Positions 1 to 5,441 of a DNA stretch of 6,749 nucleotides are shown in pieces. The first letter of the stretch is position 1, and each line of letters begins with the position of its first letter. The notes under the pieces were generated by a model. It searched no databases. It saw only the letters and a list, made by a program, of their open reading frames with translations, and had not been told where the DNA came from. The stretch is from contig MHYB01000002.1 in the NCBI GenBank assembly GCA_001824635.1, positions 37,272 to 44,020 on the forward strand. Reading direction: 5' to 3'. Both the position numbers and the translations under genes were made by a program. Source of the DNA: Planctomycetes bacterium GWF2_50_10 (GTDB lineage: Bacteria; Planctomycetota; Phycisphaerae; Sedimentisphaerales; GWF2-50-10).

Positions 1-274
1 TATCGTGCAGCAGCTGACCAAGCTGGCCCTGTGATGGAATCCGATTTTCAAAATTCCCCACCTCGCTTTTAACTGCTTCAAGCTGCTTCTTCAGATCGCC
101 CAGCTTTTCCTGTTTTGATACAGCTTCTCTCTCAGCGGCAACAACTTGGTTCTTTTCCGCACGAAGCTGCTGTATCTTTCCATGCAATGGCCTGTACAGC
201 AGCAGCGAAAATGCCGCCAGCAGCACCGCCGCGCCCACACCAATCCAAACCTGTTTCTTTTCAAACTTCTTCAA
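1..274 (-). CDS. pilO: PilO-type pilus assembly protein, N-terminal 91 residues (cut by window edge)
   Basis: This is the N-terminal part of a PilO-like inner-membrane protein; the rest lies beyond the left edge. Reading down from a TTG at 274-272, there is a short basic start (MKKFEKKQ), one membrane segment at about residues 9-27 (rich in V, L, A), and then a charged, heptad-like coiled coil to about residue 75. The stretch RIPSQGQLGQLL resembles the region where PilO proteins leave the coiled coil and enter the periplasmic ferredoxin-like fold. PilO pairs with PilN in the type IV pilus alignment complex. The TTG lies three bases after the pilN stop and in the same frame, and no ATG is available before the membrane segment. 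No strong Shine-Dalgarno is visible, so translational coupling to pilN is likely. GspM of type II secretion is the main alternative; the pilM-pilN context favours PilO. Confidence 0.82.
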   Translation of the reverse strand, partial: MKKFEKKQVWIGVGAAVLLAAFSLLLYRPLHGKIQQLRAEKNQVVAAEREAVSKQEKLGDLKKQLEAVKSEVGNFENRIPSQGQLGQLLHD

Positions 275-290
275 TCTCTAATCTCTAATC
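270..290. repeat. 7-bp tandem repeat at the pilN/pilO junction
   Basis: Two exact copies of TCTAATC (277-283, 284-290) follow a degenerate copy TTCAATC (270-276). On the coding (minus) strand the unit reads GATTAGA. The repeat supplies the last PilN codons (ending I-R-D), the TAG stop at 278-280 and the TTG start of pilO at 272-274. The same heptamer recurs at 2004-2031, at the junction between the pseudopilin gene and pilM. Confidence 0.8.
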
Positions 291-907
291 ACATAATTGC
301 TTATATAACAGCTCACTTCAAATTCGCTCGCCTTGATGTCCTTCAAATCTTTCGATCGCGTAAACCCTGGCACCACCTGGGCAAAATATTCCGATTCCTC
401 AAGCCTGCCTATAAGCCCCGCCACATCCGACCCATCACCTGCCAGCCCGCGAATCACAAGCTTATACCTGATCGCCTCTTCGCCGCCCCCTTTGGAATTT
501 CTCACCCGAACCGTCGAAGCCGCTGCCTCTTGAGTCGCCAATTTCTCAGCCGTAATATCCATACTCGTAAGCAGTATCCGAGAATCTACTATATGGCTCA
601 GTTCCGCCATCACATCTGATACCGAAAGCTTCGTATCGAGCTTTTCGATCAGCTTTTTCTGCTCGCCCGCTATTCCAAGCTGCTTCTCAATTTCACTGTA
701 TTCCTTCTGGGCTGCCGCAAGCCTTTGCCTTTCCTCATTGCTCATCTGGCTTTGAGCCTGTGCGTTAGAAACAGACCTGGCCGTATAAAAACTCCATCCT
801 GCCATTACCAGCAGCACCGCAAGTATCACCGCGTACTGCGTCTGATAACTCATCCGCTTCCGCCGCGAATGCTTATACCACTCTGGAAGAAAATCAATTT
901 CTTTCAT
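278..907 (-). CDS. pilN: PilN-type pilus assembly protein
   Basis: A 209-residue bitopic inner-membrane protein. The N-terminal motif MKEIDFLPEWYK corresponds to the conserved cytoplasmic PilN motif (consensus like I-N-L-L-P) that docks into PilM. One membrane segment follows at about residues 25-43, then a coiled coil (about 50-85) rich in Q, E and K, then an alpha/beta periplasmic domain to the end. PilN links cytoplasmic PilM to its periplasmic partner PilO. I chose the ATG at 905-907 over the in-frame ATG at 932-934 because it puts the docking motif at the N-terminus, as is usual in the family. With this start the gene overlaps the end of pilM by 14 bp, suggesting coupled translation. The last residues (V-I-R-D) and the stop are encoded by a 7-bp repeat. 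A GspL-type C-terminal half is possible, but the separate pilM argues against it. Confidence 0.87.
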   Translation of the reverse strand: MKEIDFLPEWYKHSRRKRMSYQTQYAVILAVLLVMAGWSFYTARSVSNAQAQSQMSNEERQRLAAAQKEYSEIEKQLGIAGEQKKLIEKLDTKLSVSDVMAELSHIVDSRILLTSMDITAEKLATQEAAASTVRVRNSKGGGEEAIRYKLVIRGLAGDGSDVAGLIGRLEESEYFAQVVPGFTRSKDLKDIKASEFEVSCYISNYVIRD

Positions 908-1991
908 AAGCACCCGCCGCCGCTTCCTGACCATCCCAGCCCTTAAGGCTTAGTCCTACCGCCACTGCCCATTCACACCCTTTGGTGCTTACGAGCGACG
1001 TCCCCGAACAATCAAAACCCCTCACGGGTTCCGCGATTTCAATTTCTACTCCAAGCTGATTCTCAAGCGCTCCCATCAGCTCGCGCTGATACGCCTGACC
1101 GCCCGAAAATACCGCCTTAACAGGCCTTGATCCCCTGAACATCACTGAATAGTACTTAAAACAAAGCGATATCTCTCTCGCCAGCTGCTCCACAACAGGC
1201 CCCATCGCGCTGGCAACAGAATCACGCGTAGCTTGGTCGACCGTCCCCGTCTCGTCATTGAGCTTAGCCCTTAATTTCGCCGCTGCCGATCCGTCTATAC
1301 CCAGCTTGCCGGCGATTTCAGTATTGATGCTCTCGCCCCCCATGGGTATCTGCTTAATAAAACTTATTTCAAAGCCGCGCCCGACGACCACCGTCGTAAA
1401 GCTGCTGCCTATATCAACATAAACCTTCACGCTGTCCTTGTCCTCGTGCCTCCTCATTATCCGCTCAAAGCTGCGGAACATCGCGCAGGGAACAGTATCT
1501 ATCCCCACAGGCACAAGACCAGCCGCCTCGATCATCTCAATATGTGATTTTATGATTTCCTTCTCGACCGAGAACACCAGCAGTTCGTTCTTGAACTCAT
1601 CCCCCTGCTGCACCCGCCCCGCTATCATGTACTGTATTGCATGTGTATCATTGTTAAGCCCGAATCTTGGCGCTATCTCAGATACAAGCTTCTCATCAAG
1701 CGTGCTCTCATCGCAAGCTTCGGTGCGAATGCTCTTGACCTTCACATCTTCGTTCGACAGGCATGTAATAACATTCTTGCCTCTGAATCCCCCCTGTATA
1801 TACATCCCTGCTATCGCATTGGTCCCCGCGATCTTCCTGCTGCCTGCACCTTCAAGCCGAACCTCACTCTTGGCGGCTCCTAACACGCTCACCTGCCCGC
1901 CCCTCAAACCAAGCTGGAGCATCTTTATGGAATCGTGCCCGATATCCAGCCCAATAGGTCCAAACTTGTTATATTTCAAAAAATCCATCAT
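894..1991 (-). CDS. pilM: PilM-type actin-like ATPase of the pilus platform
   Basis: A protein of about 365 residues with the actin/FtsA fold typical of PilM, close to the usual family length. Visible landmarks are the first phosphate loop (IGLDIGHDSIKML, about residues 13-25), the second phosphate motif (VYVDIGSSFTTVVV, about 190-203) followed by KQIPMGGESINTEIA, and the adenosine-binding motif (VFSGGQAY, about 292-299). PilM is cytoplasmic, binds nucleotide and holds the N-terminus of PilN, linking the inner-membrane complex to the pilus motors. The start is uncertain: ATG at 1989-1991, ATG at 1986-1988 and TTG at 1998-2000 are all in frame, and none has a strong Shine-Dalgarno. I use 1991. 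The 3' end overlaps pilN by 14 bp. The 5' end is separated from the pseudopilin stop by a short spacer made largely of GATTAGA repeats, so the genes appear to form one operon. Confidence 0.93.
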   Translation of the reverse strand: MMDFLKYNKFGPIGLDIGHDSIKMLQLGLRGGQVSVLGAAKSEVRLEGAGSRKIAGTNAIAGMYIQGGFRGKNVITCLSNEDVKVKSIRTEACDESTLDEKLVSEIAPRFGLNNDTHAIQYMIAGRVQQGDEFKNELLVFSVEKEIIKSHIEMIEAAGLVPVGIDTVPCAMFRSFERIMRRHEDKDSVKVYVDIGSSFTTVVVGRGFEISFIKQIPMGGESINTEIAGKLGIDGSAAAKLRAKLNDETGTVDQATRDSVASAMGPVVEQLAREISLCFKYYSVMFRGSRPVKAVFSGGQAYQRELMGALENQLGVEIEIAEPVRGFDCSGTSLVSTKGCEWAVAVGLSLKGWDGQEAAAGAYERN

Positions 1992-2003
1992 TTGCCACAA
2001 CGT

Positions 2004-2031
2004 TCTAATCTCTAATCACTAATCTCTAATC
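2004..2031. repeat. 7-bp tandem repeat between the pseudopilin gene and pilM
   Basis: Four heptamers lie head to tail: TCTAATC at 2004-2010, 2011-2017 and 2025-2031, and ACTAATC at 2018-2024. The array begins 13 bp upstream of the pilM start and overlaps the pseudopilin stop codon (TGA, complement of 2030-2032). It makes up most of the gap between the two genes. The same word is found at the pilN/pilO junction. Confidence 0.88.
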
Positions 2032-2563
2032 ACTCTATCTTGATATACCCTGTAACAGGCTCTATGCTTATCGTCCTGGTTATACCGCCCGCGGAAATCG
2101 CTATCGCGCCGGCTCCCATTTCAGTGCCGCCCTCATTAAAGGGGGCGCCTATATAATCAAAAGCGATCTTGCTCCCGCCATCTATATTGACGCTTGCAAT
2201 AACAACCTGCCCAAGACCTCGCTCATTTGGAAAATTCACCGCGTAATCAAACCCGGATCCCTTGACAGGGTGTGTTATAACTGTGCCATTATGGTCCAGC
2301 ACCTCATAGCTCTCGGTGCCCGCGTTGAACAGCACCGCGTAACTCTGCTGCCTCGTAATAGCCATGCTCCTTGCATACTCCAGGTCGCTTGCGATAATAT
2401 TCGCCGCCGAATCCACCTGCACCGAACCAGCCGAGCTGAACATAGGCACAGCCATCGTCATCGCGATACCAAGTATCACCACAACGATAAGTATCTCGAC
2501 AAGCGTAAACGCTCCGCGCTCTCCGTTGCCAATGCCGGTTATGTTATTACGTATTTTGTCCAT
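2030..2563 (-). CDS. GspH/FimT-type pseudopilin (prepilin-like protein)
   Basis: A 177-residue type IV pilin-like protein. An 18-residue hydrophilic leader ends in ERGA, followed by FTLVE and a hydrophobic helix (about residues 24-40, rich in I, V, L), the class III signal processed by a prepilin peptidase with Glu at mature position 5. The region DLEYARSMAITRQQ (about 63-76) and the C-terminal IAFDYIGAP and TGYIKI stretches match the GspH/FimT minor pseudopilin pattern. Such proteins sit at the tip of, or prime, the pilus or pseudopilus. The residue before FTLVE is Ala rather than the usual Gly. I chose the ATG at 2561-2563 because GAGGAAG lies seven bases upstream; ATG at 2584 and TTG at 2623 are also in frame and would only lengthen the leader. 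It is the first gene of the minus-strand cluster, ahead of pilM. Confidence 0.87.
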   Translation of the reverse strand: MDKIRNNITGIGNGERGAFTLVEILIVVVILGIAMTMAVPMFSSAGSVQVDSAANIIASDLEYARSMAITRQQSYAVLFNAGTESYEVLDHNGTVITHPVKGSGFDYAVNFPNERGLGQVVIASVNIDGGSKIAFDYIGAPFNEGGTEMGAGAIAISAGGITRTISIEPVTGYIKIE

Positions 2564-2570
2564 ACTATCA

Positions 2571-2577
2571 CTTCCTC
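2571..2577 (-). promoter_or_regulatory. Shine-Dalgarno site of the pseudopilin gene
   Basis: GAGGAAG on the minus strand lies seven bases before the ATG at 2563. It favours this start over the two longer in-frame alternatives. The ATG at 2584 has a weaker GGAAGG only four bases upstream. Confidence 0.6.
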
Positions 2578-2584
2578 TATTCAT

Positions 2585-2770
2585 TCGGCCTTCCGACCTC
2601 ACTGCTTTATGCACTCCCCGCAAACCGACCCGTATGTTTTCGGACCAAACCGCACTTTTGCAGCCGCCCGCCCCGTTTAGACGCGCTCCCTACCCATCTA
2701 TAAATAATTGCAAACATTACCCCCCCACGCCAACGTCCCATAACGATTATTCTTGCCCAAGCCCCTTTCC
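2585..2770. other. Divergent spacer, 5' side of the pilus operon
   Basis: This stretch must hold the promoter of the minus-strand pilus cluster, but I see no convincing -35/-10 pair. The best is TTGGCG (complement of 2728-2733) with AATTAT (complement of 2704-2709) at 18 bp, which is weak. A small inverted repeat (TCGG-AAGG-CCGA on the minus strand) lies just upstream of the ATG at 2584. No RNA gene or known riboswitch pattern was recognised. Confidence 0.3.
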
Positions 2771-2864
2771 CACCTTTCGCACCTTTCGCACCTTTCACAC
2801 TTTCACACCTTTCGCACTTTCACACTTTCGCACTTTTTGCACTTTTTGCACTTTTTGCACTTTC
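2771..2864. repeat. 8/9-bp degenerate tandem array
   Basis: Eleven units run without interruption. They begin with CACCTTTCG and CACCTTTCA types (9 bp), alternate with 8-bp CACTTTCA and CACTTTCG types, and end with three exact CACTTTTTG copies (2831-2857) plus a partial CACTTTC. Every unit shares CAC followed by pyrimidines. The array lies in the divergent spacer upstream of the secreted-protein gene. The change in unit along the array looks like stepwise slippage with local homogenisation. Confidence 0.92.
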
Positions 2865-2870
2865 TTAACC

Positions 2871-2898
2871 GAGCACTGGGCACCGAGCACTGAGCACC
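2871..2898. repeat. 14-bp tandem duplication (two phased 7-mers per unit)
   Basis: GAGCACTGGGCACC (2871-2884) is followed directly by GAGCACTGAGCACC (2885-2898), with one mismatch. Each unit itself splits into two related 7-mers (GAGCACT and GRGCACC), so the basic period is 7. It is separated from the preceding 8/9-bp array by only six bases. Confidence 0.85.
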
Positions 2899-2952
2899 CT
2901 TCTTCGCACTTCCGCACTTCTTCTATTTGCCTGTTGCCTTCAGAATTTTCAT

Positions 2953-2980
2953 TTGCCTTCCCCCTCCCTTTAGTTATCAT
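2953..2980 (+). promoter_or_regulatory. Possible sigma70-type promoter of the secreted-protein gene
   Basis: TTGCCT (2953-2958) and TATCAT (2975-2980) are separated by 16 bp, which would place the transcript start near 2987 and give a leader of about 30 bases. Both boxes are imperfect. The call rests mainly on position just ahead of a strong ribosome binding site. Confidence 0.35.
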
Positions 2981-3003
2981 GGTTTCAAATCAAAATCTAA
3001 TTT

Positions 3004-3010
3004 GGGAGGA
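3004..3010 (+). promoter_or_regulatory. Strong Shine-Dalgarno of the secreted-protein gene
   Basis: GGGAGGA ends five bases before the ATG at 3016. It fixes the start of this gene and is the strongest ribosome binding site in the window, suggesting efficient translation. Confidence 0.85.
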
Positions 3011-3015
3011 TAACC

Positions 3016-4806
3016 ATGTCCAGGTCGTCAAAGCTCAGCCTCGCTATCGTTCTTGCTGTCTCTTCTTTTGTAACAGCCGCCCCTGCCGAAATTTTCGATT
3101 CCGTTCCGGCAGACAGCCTCTTTGTCGTCCGTGTACATAATATGGAATACACACTTGGGTCAGTAGACCAGTTCCTCACCGGCCTCTCGCCCATGCCGAT
3201 AGCGGTTTCAATGATGGGACGCATGCAGATAGCAAACGCCCTCGGCGATGCAAACATGACAGGAATAGATTTCCGTTCCGATTTTGCTATCTTCGGCATG
3301 GCGGATCAGGCCGCAAAAGATAAAAACCCGAAATTGATCGTCGCAGGCCTCCTGCCGGTAGCTGATTATGCCAAACTGCTTGCCGAAAACAAATCCGCCT
3401 CAAAACCCGATGCCAACGGAATTTCCACCATCGGCCCTAAAAAATATTTCATCGCAAAAGCAACCGGCGACTACGCCCTCTTCGCCCCCGGCCAAAGCTA
3501 TGCCGACACGCTGAGCCTCTCAAAAGCAATAAAGGATTCCTCCCTCTCATCCAAAATAAAATCCCGCCTGCCCGACGACACCTCTTCAGTATGGGCATGG
3601 GCTGATATAAAAAATGTGATGCAGCTCTATGGCGACCAATTCCGCTCAGGCCTGGATAAGGCACAGAACGCCGCAACAGATCCTAACAATCCACAGGCCA
3701 AAACCATGGGCCCCATTATCGCTGCCTATTTCAATGTCGTCAAAGCCATAGCTTCCCAAACCAACGATTTCTCGCTCTCAGCCAACTTCAAAGCTGATAT
3801 GATCTCTCTGCACAAGATCATCACTCCCATACCCGATTCAAACTTCGCGAACTTGCTCGCCACGTCCAAACCGTCCGATGTCAAAGGCCACCAGCTTCTC
3901 GCCTACATGCCCGCCGATTCGTTCATGACTATGTCGTATAATATTGACAAACCATTCACAATCAAATCCTACGAAATGATGGTCGATGCATTCGCGCCAG
4001 CTTTTGGACCGGATTTCACACCAAAGTTGCGATCTGATATCATGGATTTCACACGCAAATCCATCCAGAGCCTCGGCGAGTCACTCGCCTTTGCCGTCAA
4101 CCCCGCCGAAAAGACCACCCCGCCTTTTAATTACACCTACGTCCTCCAAGTCAGCGATGAACCGCAGTTCAGACAAGTAGTCGAAGAAGGCGTCGAAATG
4201 ACCAAAGTCCCCGTCTGGCAGCAGTTCTTTAAAACATTCGGGATCAACATTCAATATTCGATGCAAAAATCCGCCAGAACTTATAAAGGCATACCGATCG
4301 ATGTTATGCAAGTCAGCCAGACCGCCGTCGATCCCAATTCTGCCCAGGCAAAAGCTATGATGCAGTTCTATGGCTCGAATTTCATTCAGACTTTTGCTAT
4401 GGTTAACGGCCTCGCCCTCCTCACCGGCGGCGCAGATGTAAATGAAAACACCAACGCCCTCATCGACCAGGCCCAGGCAAAATCCGCAACAATTCCCCAG
4501 GGCATCGTCTCTTCCATCGCTCTCATCCCGGATGTCAACGATCATCAATTCGTCGGCACCTATAATTACCTCCGCCTGATGAAGATGGTTGCCCTCATCA
4601 GCCCCCAACTGCCCTTCCCCGCCGACGCCGTCAAGCAGGTAAAAAGTTCCAGCGACATAGCCTTCGCCGGCGACATCAGCAAAACTCAGATGGATGGCTA
4701 TGTAGTCATCCCCAAGCAGCACCTGATGGAAATAAAGCAGGCCTTCGAAATGGTAATGCAGCAGCAGAAACAAAAACAGCAGCCCGCCCCCATAACCCCC
4801 CAATAA
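3016..4806 (+). CDS. Exported protein of unknown function, 596 residues, apparently two-part
   Basis: I do not recognise a characterised family; a distant link to uncharacterised DUF3352-like proteins is possible but unproven. A signal peptide is clear: basic MSRSSK, a hydrophobic core at about residues 7-20, and a likely signal peptidase I site around TAA-PAE (residues 20-25). There is no lipobox cysteine and no further obvious membrane segment, so it is probably periplasmic or released. The mature part has few or no cysteines, many short amphipathic stretches and a Q/K-rich tail (QQQKQKQQ, then PAPITPQ). Two similar segments, VPADSLFVVRV (residue 30) and MPADSFMTMSY (residue 298), begin the two halves, suggesting an internal duplication. 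It is a single-gene unit with its own Shine-Dalgarno and a terminator 26 bp downstream, divergent from the pilus operon. The neighbourhood gives no firm functional clue. Confidence 0.85.
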   Translation: MSRSSKLSLAIVLAVSSFVTAAPAEIFDSVPADSLFVVRVHNMEYTLGSVDQFLTGLSPMPIAVSMMGRMQIANALGDANMTGIDFRSDFAIFGMADQAAKDKNPKLIVAGLLPVADYAKLLAENKSASKPDANGISTIGPKKYFIAKATGDYALFAPGQSYADTLSLSKAIKDSSLSSKIKSRLPDDTSSVWAWADIKNVMQLYGDQFRSGLDKAQNAATDPNNPQAKTMGPIIAAYFNVVKAIASQTNDFSLSANFKADMISLHKIITPIPDSNFANLLATSKPSDVKGHQLLAYMPADSFMTMSYNIDKPFTIKSYEMMVDAFAPAFGPDFTPKLRSDIMDFTRKSIQSLGESLAFAVNPAEKTTPPFNYTYVLQVSDEPQFRQVVEEGVEMTKVPVWQQFFKTFGINIQYSMQKSARTYKGIPIDVMQVSQTAVDPNSAQAKAMMQFYGSNFIQTFAMVNGLALLTGGADVNENTNALIDQAQAKSATIPQGIVSSIALIPDVNDHQFVGTYNYLRLMKMVALISPQLPFPADAVKQVKSSSDIAFAGDISKTQMDGYVVIPKQHLMEIKQAFEMVMQQQKQKQQPAPITPQ

Positions 4807-4831
4807 CCGCCAAATTCGCATTTACGTTTAG

Positions 4832-4857
4832 CCCCCAGGCTCGCCCTGGGGGTTTTT
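4832..4857 (+). terminator. Intrinsic terminator of the secreted-protein gene
   Basis: CCCCCAGG (4832-4839) pairs perfectly with CCTGGGGG (4845-4852) around a 5-base loop, followed at once by TTTTT. It starts 26 bp after the stop codon and is a textbook rho-independent terminator for the plus strand. Confidence 0.93.
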
Positions 4858-4860
4858 CTT

Positions 4861-4932
4861 CTTCTCTCTTCTCTCTTCTCTCTTCTGTATTCTCTCTTCT
4901 GTATTCTGTCTTCTGTCTCCTGTCTTTGTATT
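4861..4932. repeat. 7-bp-phased pyrimidine repeat behind the terminator
   Basis: Three exact CTTCTCT units (4861-4881) are followed by two 14-bp units, CTTCTGTATTCTCT (4882-4895) and CTTCTGTATTCTGT (4896-4909), then CTTCTGT, CTCCTGT and CTTTGTATT. All are in 7-bp phase. The strand is almost purely pyrimidine in its first half. No coding potential is apparent. Confidence 0.9.
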
Positions 4933-4980
4933 CGCCCTTACGCACTTAGAAAATCAATGCTTCACCCTGTAAATAAGAGA

Positions 4981-5079
4981 CTTGTCATACCCGCGCAGGC
5001 GGGTATCCAGCATAAATAGCTCGCGCGCAGCGATTCCACAATTTTGCATTTTGAAATTTACACTTTGAAATTCCACTGA
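4981..5079. repeat. Hairpin repeat, unit 1
   Basis: The unit opens with CTTGTCAT. A perfect 8-bp stem follows (ATACCCGC at 4987-4994 with GCGGGTAT at 4999-5006, loop GCAG), then ATCCAG, a smaller inverted repeat (TCGC/GCGA around 5021-5033), and an AT-rich 7-bp-phased tract (5041-5075). It belongs to the widespread class of GTCAT-stem-ATCC repetitive palindromes found scattered in many bacterial genomes. Confidence 0.85.
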
Positions 5080-5180
5080 CTTGTCATCCCAGCGCAGGCT
5101 GGGATCCAGTCAATGAAATGGTCTCGCGCAGCGACTCCACAAATCTGAATTTTGAACTTTACATTTTGAATTTCCACTGA
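5080..5180. repeat. Hairpin repeat, unit 2
   Basis: Same layout as unit 1: CTTGTCAT, a perfect 8-bp stem with loop GCAG (ATCCCAGC at 5086-5093 with GCTGGGAT at 5098-5105), ATCCAG, the TCGC/GCGA small stem (5124-5134), CTCCACA, and an AT-rich 7-bp-phased tract (5142-5176). Stem bases differ from unit 1 but pairing is kept. Confidence 0.87.
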
Positions 5181-5257
5181 CTTGTCATTCCGACAGCCGA
5201 ATCGAGCGACAGCGAAGTGAGGCCGAGGAATCCATAGAAAGTGGTCGCGAAGCGACC
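5181..5257. repeat. Hairpin repeat, unit 3 (divergent type)
   Basis: It begins with the same CTTGTCAT. The outer stem is shorter, ATTCC (5187-5191) with GGAAT (5227-5231), and encloses a longer insert of about 35 bases (the AGCCGAATCGAGCGACAGCG type). The second hairpin is stronger than in units 1 and 2: GGTCGC-GAA-GCGACC at 5243-5257. It is a different subtype of the same palindrome class. Confidence 0.78.
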
Positions 5258-5368
5258 TACCTCGTCTTATTTCTAATTTGCTTTCATTTTGCTTTTCTAA
5301 TTTGTTTCGGATTTCGGAATTCGTGCTTTCTTTCAGTCTCCCGCCTGTCCTCACTTCTCACTTCTCAG
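5258..5368. other. AT- and pyrimidine-rich spacer with short 7-bp repeats
   Basis: No gene is visible. It contains TTTCGGA twice in tandem (5305-5318) followed by ATTCGTG, and TCACTTC twice in tandem (5351-5364). Near-repeated TTTCTAATTTG words occur at 5270-5280 and 5294-5304. It lies between the hairpin units and the ispG promoter. Confidence 0.6.
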
Positions 5369-5377
5369 CTATTTCTC

Positions 5378-5406
5378 TTGGCACCCAAACCCATTTCCAC
5401 TATATT
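5378..5406 (+). promoter_or_regulatory. Sigma70-type promoter of ispG
   Basis: TTGGCA (5378-5383) and TATATT (5401-5406) are separated by exactly 17 bp, close to the ideal housekeeping promoter. The expected transcript start near 5413 leaves a leader of about 30 bases before the TTG start codon. Confidence 0.68.
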
Positions 5407-5431
5407 TACCTCTGTGACTTATTAATGATTT

Positions 5432-5435
5432 GGAG
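5432..5435 (+). promoter_or_regulatory. Shine-Dalgarno of ispG, supports TTG start at 5442
   Basis: GGAG lies six bases before TTG 5442-5444. The upstream in-frame TTG at 5430 overlaps this site and has no ribosome binding site of its own, so the shorter start is preferred. Confidence 0.6.
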
Positions 5436-5441
5436 CAAAAA

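Noticed and set aside
2624..2700. Extension of the pseudopilin gene to the TTG at 2623 or beyond
   Set aside because: The longer N-terminus would give an unusually long leader before the prepilin cleavage motif, and the best Shine-Dalgarno is at 2571-2577, matching the ATG at 2563.
2564..2760. Cyclic-di-GMP or other riboswitch ahead of the pilus operon
   Set aside because: Looked for because such switches often precede pilus genes. The small TCGG-AAGG-CCGA inverted repeat is present, but the conserved core of a GEMM-type aptamer was not seen.
2771..2864. CRISPR array
   Set aside because: Units are 8-9 bp with no spacers between them, far too short for CRISPR repeats, and no cas gene is in the window.
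2795..2980. Minus-strand open frame with repeated KVQ units
   Set aside because: It is the 8/9-bp array read in frame. The residue repeat follows from the DNA repeat and no start signal supports it.
4081..4821. 246-codon minus-strand frame inside the secreted-protein gene
   Set aside because: It is antisense to a gene with signal peptide, strong Shine-Dalgarno and terminator. Long antisense frames are expected from its C-ending codon bias.
4706..4945. Minus-strand frame rich in E, R and K
   Set aside because: It reads the complement of the pyrimidine heptads and the terminator, then enters the 3' end of a clearly coding plus-strand gene. It is a composition artefact.
5058..5354. Minus-strand open frame of 98 codons over the hairpin repeats
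   Set aside because: Its translation contains DWIPACAGMT, a well-known artefact of GTCAT-type palindromic repeats read as protein. There is no Shine-Dalgarno, and the sequence is explained by repeats.
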